DNA of 12,168 nt from Gryganskiella cystojenkinii. Lineage: Eukaryota; Mortierellomycota; Mortierellomycetes; Mortierellales; Mortierellaceae. Below the pieces are notes generated by a model, which saw nothing but the letters and a program-made list of their open reading frames with translations, searched no databases and had not been told where the DNA came from. The stretch's first letter is position 1, and every line of letters begins with the position of its first letter. Made by a program: the position numbers and the translations under genes. Where the stretch lies: NCBI GenBank assembly GCA_015852425.1, contig JAAAIG010001030.1:1-12168 (forward strand). The letters run 5' to 3'. This document shows, piece by piece, positions 8,832-12,168 of the stretch.

Positions 8832-10148
8832 TTCCTGTCTTTCTTATTCTTATTGTCCAACCGCTGAGGACCTCGTTATCTCTAACCCCTGGGACTGAAA
8901 TCAATAATGTGCGCACCCTGCGCCACACAAACCTTCTTTTCCGCTTTTTTAGTTGTTGTTGCAGATCTCACGATACCGTTCTTCCCAAGGCGTAGGTTAT
9001 GATTCTATTTTGTTTTTATGGGACTTGTCCATTTCCGAGTCCTAGATCGGTCGTCATTTTGTCTCAGCTTTGGGCGCGGGCTCACTGCTTTGCCGTGCTG
9101 CCCGCATTGTCGTCATAAGAAAAGGCTTTCCCTGTTCCATACCCTGTAGATCAATGGACTGCGGTTTTTTACTGCTCTCAAGCAAATGTAGTTTTTACTC
9201 CGAAAATCAGCCACAGCGCAACGGCCAACATCCTAACAGACAGAGTTGGTCTTTTGATGCATTGTTCAACTCAATCTATGGTATCAAAGAACATGATAAC
9301 TGCTATGTGAAAAATCTATCGGATTCAACACCAGAGATGAGAGTCACTTGCCGCTGAGCGGTGGACGGTAGCAATTTTGAGACGACATCAAACTTCACTG
9401 GTTTTTGCCCGCTCTTGGCTTAGCCTCCCAAGCTTGACAGGATGGGAACACAAGTCCGCATGTCGCGTTGCAATATCTTCATCCCTCTCTCCCCTTCACT
9501 ACCAACCCATCCGCCCCAAGCAACATGACTGACCTAGGTGTCCCATGTTACCACGGGACTCAGGAGACCCTCTGGTCCAGATCCGAAGACGCGTCAATGC
9601 AGCCCAACCTGCCTGACACGGTTTGCACTACTGCCTGACTACTTCATTCGCAAGCCAGTCCGTGAATGGAGTCTGTCTGACTTCATTCTGATGCAACACT
9701 ACGGACGACTTCGTTGACAGTATGAAGATAATGCGGAGACTCAAAGAAGTAGACGGACGCATTCTTAATATTCGCAAACGCCCGGTACAGATATTTTCCC
9801 ATTGGAGAGTTACGTATTACGTATTTTTGCAGCTGAAAACGAAGCAAAAACGCGCTGCGCCACGCTGGACTCGCCGCGCAGGCACTGAACCTCGCTCAAA
9901 CGGACATGAGCAGAGTCATTAAGATGAAGCAGGTCAAGACAACTGTTCGTTCTGGACAGAGTATTAAAATGAATTAACGGTGGTGTTGTGTAGGCAAAGG
10001 TTGACGCAGTTGTCTTGGGTAAACATCCTCGAGAGGATGAACGATAGGCGGTAAGAAATAAGGAGACATTATCACCCTCATTCACCTATGCTTCTTCGTC
10101 AGTTGCAATGCTGACCTCATGTCGACTTCTTTTTTCGTACCACAAACA
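8832..10148. other. Intergenic region without a supported gene
   Basis: No gene is convincing here. A frame at 9070-9357 (+, TTG start) and a 66-codon ATG frame at 9722-9922 (+, basic) show no family motif. Positions 9540-9559 form a hairpin (GTCCCATG, four-base loop, CACGGGAC, one mismatch). Related short motifs of the GACTTCATTC type recur near 9639, 9679 and 9707. Base composition and loss of codon bias differ from the left 8 kb. It may be old repeat sequence belonging with the decayed gene to its right, but I cannot show this. Confidence 0.5.
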
Positions 10149-11817
10149 GACAGCGAGCCTCCGTCTAAGAAAGAAGCAACGCCTGCTTATGACGCCGACG
10201 AAGAGGATTAGAATTCGAGTGTACAAATGGTGAAAATTAACCATATTGACAGCGACGATCAGCTGGGAAGCGACGGTGACGGCCCGATCACCCGTGACTC
10301 TGACATTGTGACATTGACCCGGCTGTGAATGATATGACCACATTCCCAGGCGAAGGAATGCCGTTGGCAGTCTTGATTTGGAATACAACTCTTTGATTTA
10401 GGGCTCGTTTCAGACTTGACAATCTTCATTCTTACAATTATTGTTTTCCATAGGACGGTCACTATGTCTCTATCAAAACGCGCCTTACAGTTAAGTTATT
10501 TGAGGATTACCTAGCTAAGCACGAGGTTGATACCGCTGAGTACATTACCAATATGTAGCTATCGCCGTCGCCAACTCCAACTGTGGACGGTTATCTGACG
10601 TCCATCTCGGAGATATATCCATCCGCACCTCAATCTGGTGTCGCAAGATCATGGAACAAATTGAAGAAGTACTTCTCGGGTGAGGACAATACCGACTTGG
10701 CAGATTTTCAAGACTTGGTCAACGTGCATAGTCTGGTAACTGCCTTCGCAGTCGCACCTCAGATTTCGGAGACACCTGCAACGAGCACCAATATATCATC
10801 TCCGCTTTGTCCTGTGAGTATGCCAGAAGCAACTTGCTCGCCGTTGCGACTACGCACGATGTCAAGCCGACCCAAAGAAAACGGAACCAGAAACTGCAGC
10901 AACACAAACAGTAACAACAGCTGGAGCAGTACCATCAGTGGAGGACAACTGTCGCCGGCAACGATACACTCAGGATGACGACACGATTCAGCGAGATCTT
11001 TGACGAGTTTGCGGCAAAGGCCTGGATTTAGGGTTTCTCAAGTGCTCAACTTATTTTCTGTACTAATCCTATTTAAGAAATTATTCGATTCAACAGTTAT
11101 TCGACAGTTATTCGACAGTTATTCGACATTGGAGACCCGCGCTGAAAGCTGCCTTCTGGGGCCATCTTGGACAACCTACTCGCGGTTCACTTTCAGAGGC
11201 TACCATACGAATCTGCCTTGCACTCTTTCATTAGAGAGGACGTCAAGGGGTTTTGGGAATGGTGGTGTCGATGGACTCAACAGAATCTTGGTACACCCAT
11301 GTCTTGTGGCACTTCCTTAAGGTGTACTGCTCACGCCGTCTGGAATACCAACAAGATGAAGTTCAATTCACATGCGTCTGGCCACCGCCAGAACAAGGTT
11401 CGAACGCGAGAGGGACGCCAATACTCCGGCCGCAAGGCGGATGGTATGGTCGTCACGAAGCTCTCGCGGTTCGAGCTGTGTGCAATCGAGGCGACCAAAA
11501 ATGACACTGGTCGGAATGGCACCAAGGCTCTCGATGATACACGAAAGCTGGCAAAAATTGACTTAGAATATGCATGACAAGGCTCGGAATGCAGCGACGG
11601 CGAGTGGACGGAGGAAAATACGATGGCAGTCCTAGGAGTCCTGGAGTGAGTGTTGGTCTTTCGCAAGGCAATGATCGAGATGGGCCGGCAGATTCCCAGT
11701 GGTCTTCTGTTGGAGGTAGTGATCCCAATGCAAATGGTGAGAGGCAAGCAGCCTACCCTGACCTCTCCCCACGTCATTCCAGATACTAATTACACCACAG
11801 TGGTGACTGTCCCTGAG
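10149..11817 (+). pseudogene. Decayed protein-coding gene of unknown function, several frameshifts and stops
   Basis: Protein-like stretches run in order on the + strand but change frame. Frame A (from 10149) reads an acidic segment starting DSEPPSKKEATPAYDADEED, with stops at 10209 and 10326. Frame B reads DPAVNDMTTFPGEGMP from 10316 and again from 10454 (DGHYVSIKTRLTVKLF, stop at 10556, then WNKLKKYFSGEDNTDLADF). Frame C, from about 10783, reads EHQYIISALSCEYARSNLL and, after stops at 10912, 11029 and 11143, an open stretch to 11577 containing FIREDVKGFWEWWCRW, SGRKADGMVV and ELCAIEATKNDTGRNGTKAL. A further frame gives VLVFRKAMIEMGRQIPSGLL (11655-11714). This pattern fits a gene broken by point mutations and indels. 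I do not recognise the family. An acidic, Ser/Lys-containing N-terminus followed by a folded region is visible. Introns could explain some frame changes but not all the stops. Confidence 0.6.
11094..11126 (+). repeat. Three tandem copies of an 11-bp unit
   Basis: CAGTTATTCGA is repeated three times without a mismatch, and a related AAATTATTCGA lies just before it (11078-11088). Because 11 is not a multiple of three, each extra copy shifts the frame. It lies inside the decayed gene, in a part with no coherent protein reading, so it may be a small expansion that helped break it. Confidence 0.9.
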
Positions 11818-12118
11818 TTGACTCTGCCTGAGGCTATTTCCCTCTTTCTCTCCTCTTGTCTTTCTCTCTATCTCTCGTTTACTCCTTCCACAGCGCACCT
11901 GTGTATTGTATTTCCTTGACATTGCGAACAGTGAGGGCCATGTATATTACTTAAAAAAGATCATCCTCGTCCTCTCATTGTCGTTTTCAACAGTGCTTGC
12001 TCTGGACGAGATATCGGATGTCATCTGCCTTGGAAGAAATAAAAAAAAGAATTGGTGCCCGACCAAGAAACGTAGCAAATCGCTCGAACGCCCACAACGG
12101 AGTCCAGGGCATAGCTTT
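11818..12118. other. Pyrimidine-rich sequence downstream of the decayed gene
   Basis: A CT-rich block (about 11835-11892) is followed by mixed sequence with no gene. The short frames open here are low-complexity. The CT block resembles the leaders of fungal genes, so it could be the start region of a gene beyond the right edge, but no credible ATG-led coding stretch follows inside the window. Confidence 0.45.
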
Positions 12119-12168
12119 GTATGTGTATATACATATACGTACATGTGTGTGTGAGTGTGAGTGTGTGT
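12119..12168. repeat. GT/TA-type microsatellite at the right edge
   Basis: About 50 bases of alternating purine-pyrimidine sequence mix TATAC, GTGTGT and GTGAGT units and run off the window end. Such sequence is unstable in length and often hard to assemble, so the edge may mark a contig or assembly boundary. Confidence 0.85.

Noticed and set aside
9070..9357. A 95-codon + strand frame
   Set aside because: It has a non-ATG start, no motif and no splice context. It was kept only as a mention in the intergenic entry.
11818..12168. Possible terminal repeat or telomere-like end
   Set aside because: The right edge is ordinary CT-rich and GT-type simple sequence; no telomeric unit and no matching inverted copy was seen elsewhere in the window.

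Overview
The window reads as nuclear DNA from a filamentous, early-diverging fungus. Mucoromycota is most likely, and something close to Mortierella is my best guess. The reasons are short GT-AG introns in every recognised gene, CT-rich leaders with poly(dA:dT) tracts, mitochondrial presequences, and a fungus-specific potassium channel family. The species assignment is inference from style and protein families; I ran no search.

Layout. Positions 1-708 are upstream sequence with no convincing gene. PDB1, the mitochondrial pyruvate dehydrogenase E1 beta subunit, lies on the + strand at 848-3009 in five exons and encodes a complete 375-residue protein. A second + strand gene at 3341-5432, also five exons (558 residues), encodes an aldo/keto-reductase-like protein. 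It has two altered catalytic positions, a long helical insertion in the barrel, and one GC-AG intron. Convergent with it, on the - strand at 7906-5727, is a three-exon gene (622 residues) for a membrane protein of the fungal KCH potassium channel family, with a long disordered tail rich in Q, G, Y, S and P. Positions 7907-10148 are intergenic, with simple repeats and no gene I can support. Positions about 10149-11817 hold the broken remains of a protein-coding gene: coherent protein stretches in several + strand frames, separated by stops and frame changes. The right end is pyrimidine-rich and closes in a GT-type microsatellite.

How they work together. PDB1 and the reductase-like protein may both act in mitochondria, but nothing shows co-regulation; they are separate transcription units about 330 bp apart. 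The KCH-like gene is independent. The left 8 kb is ordinary gene-dense fungal chromosome, and the right 4 kb looks like a decaying, possibly repeat-derived accessory region. No RNA gene, CRISPR array or intact mobile element was recognised. I found no complete undescribed system. The most interesting items are the altered reductase, the tailed KCH-like channel and the decayed gene family.
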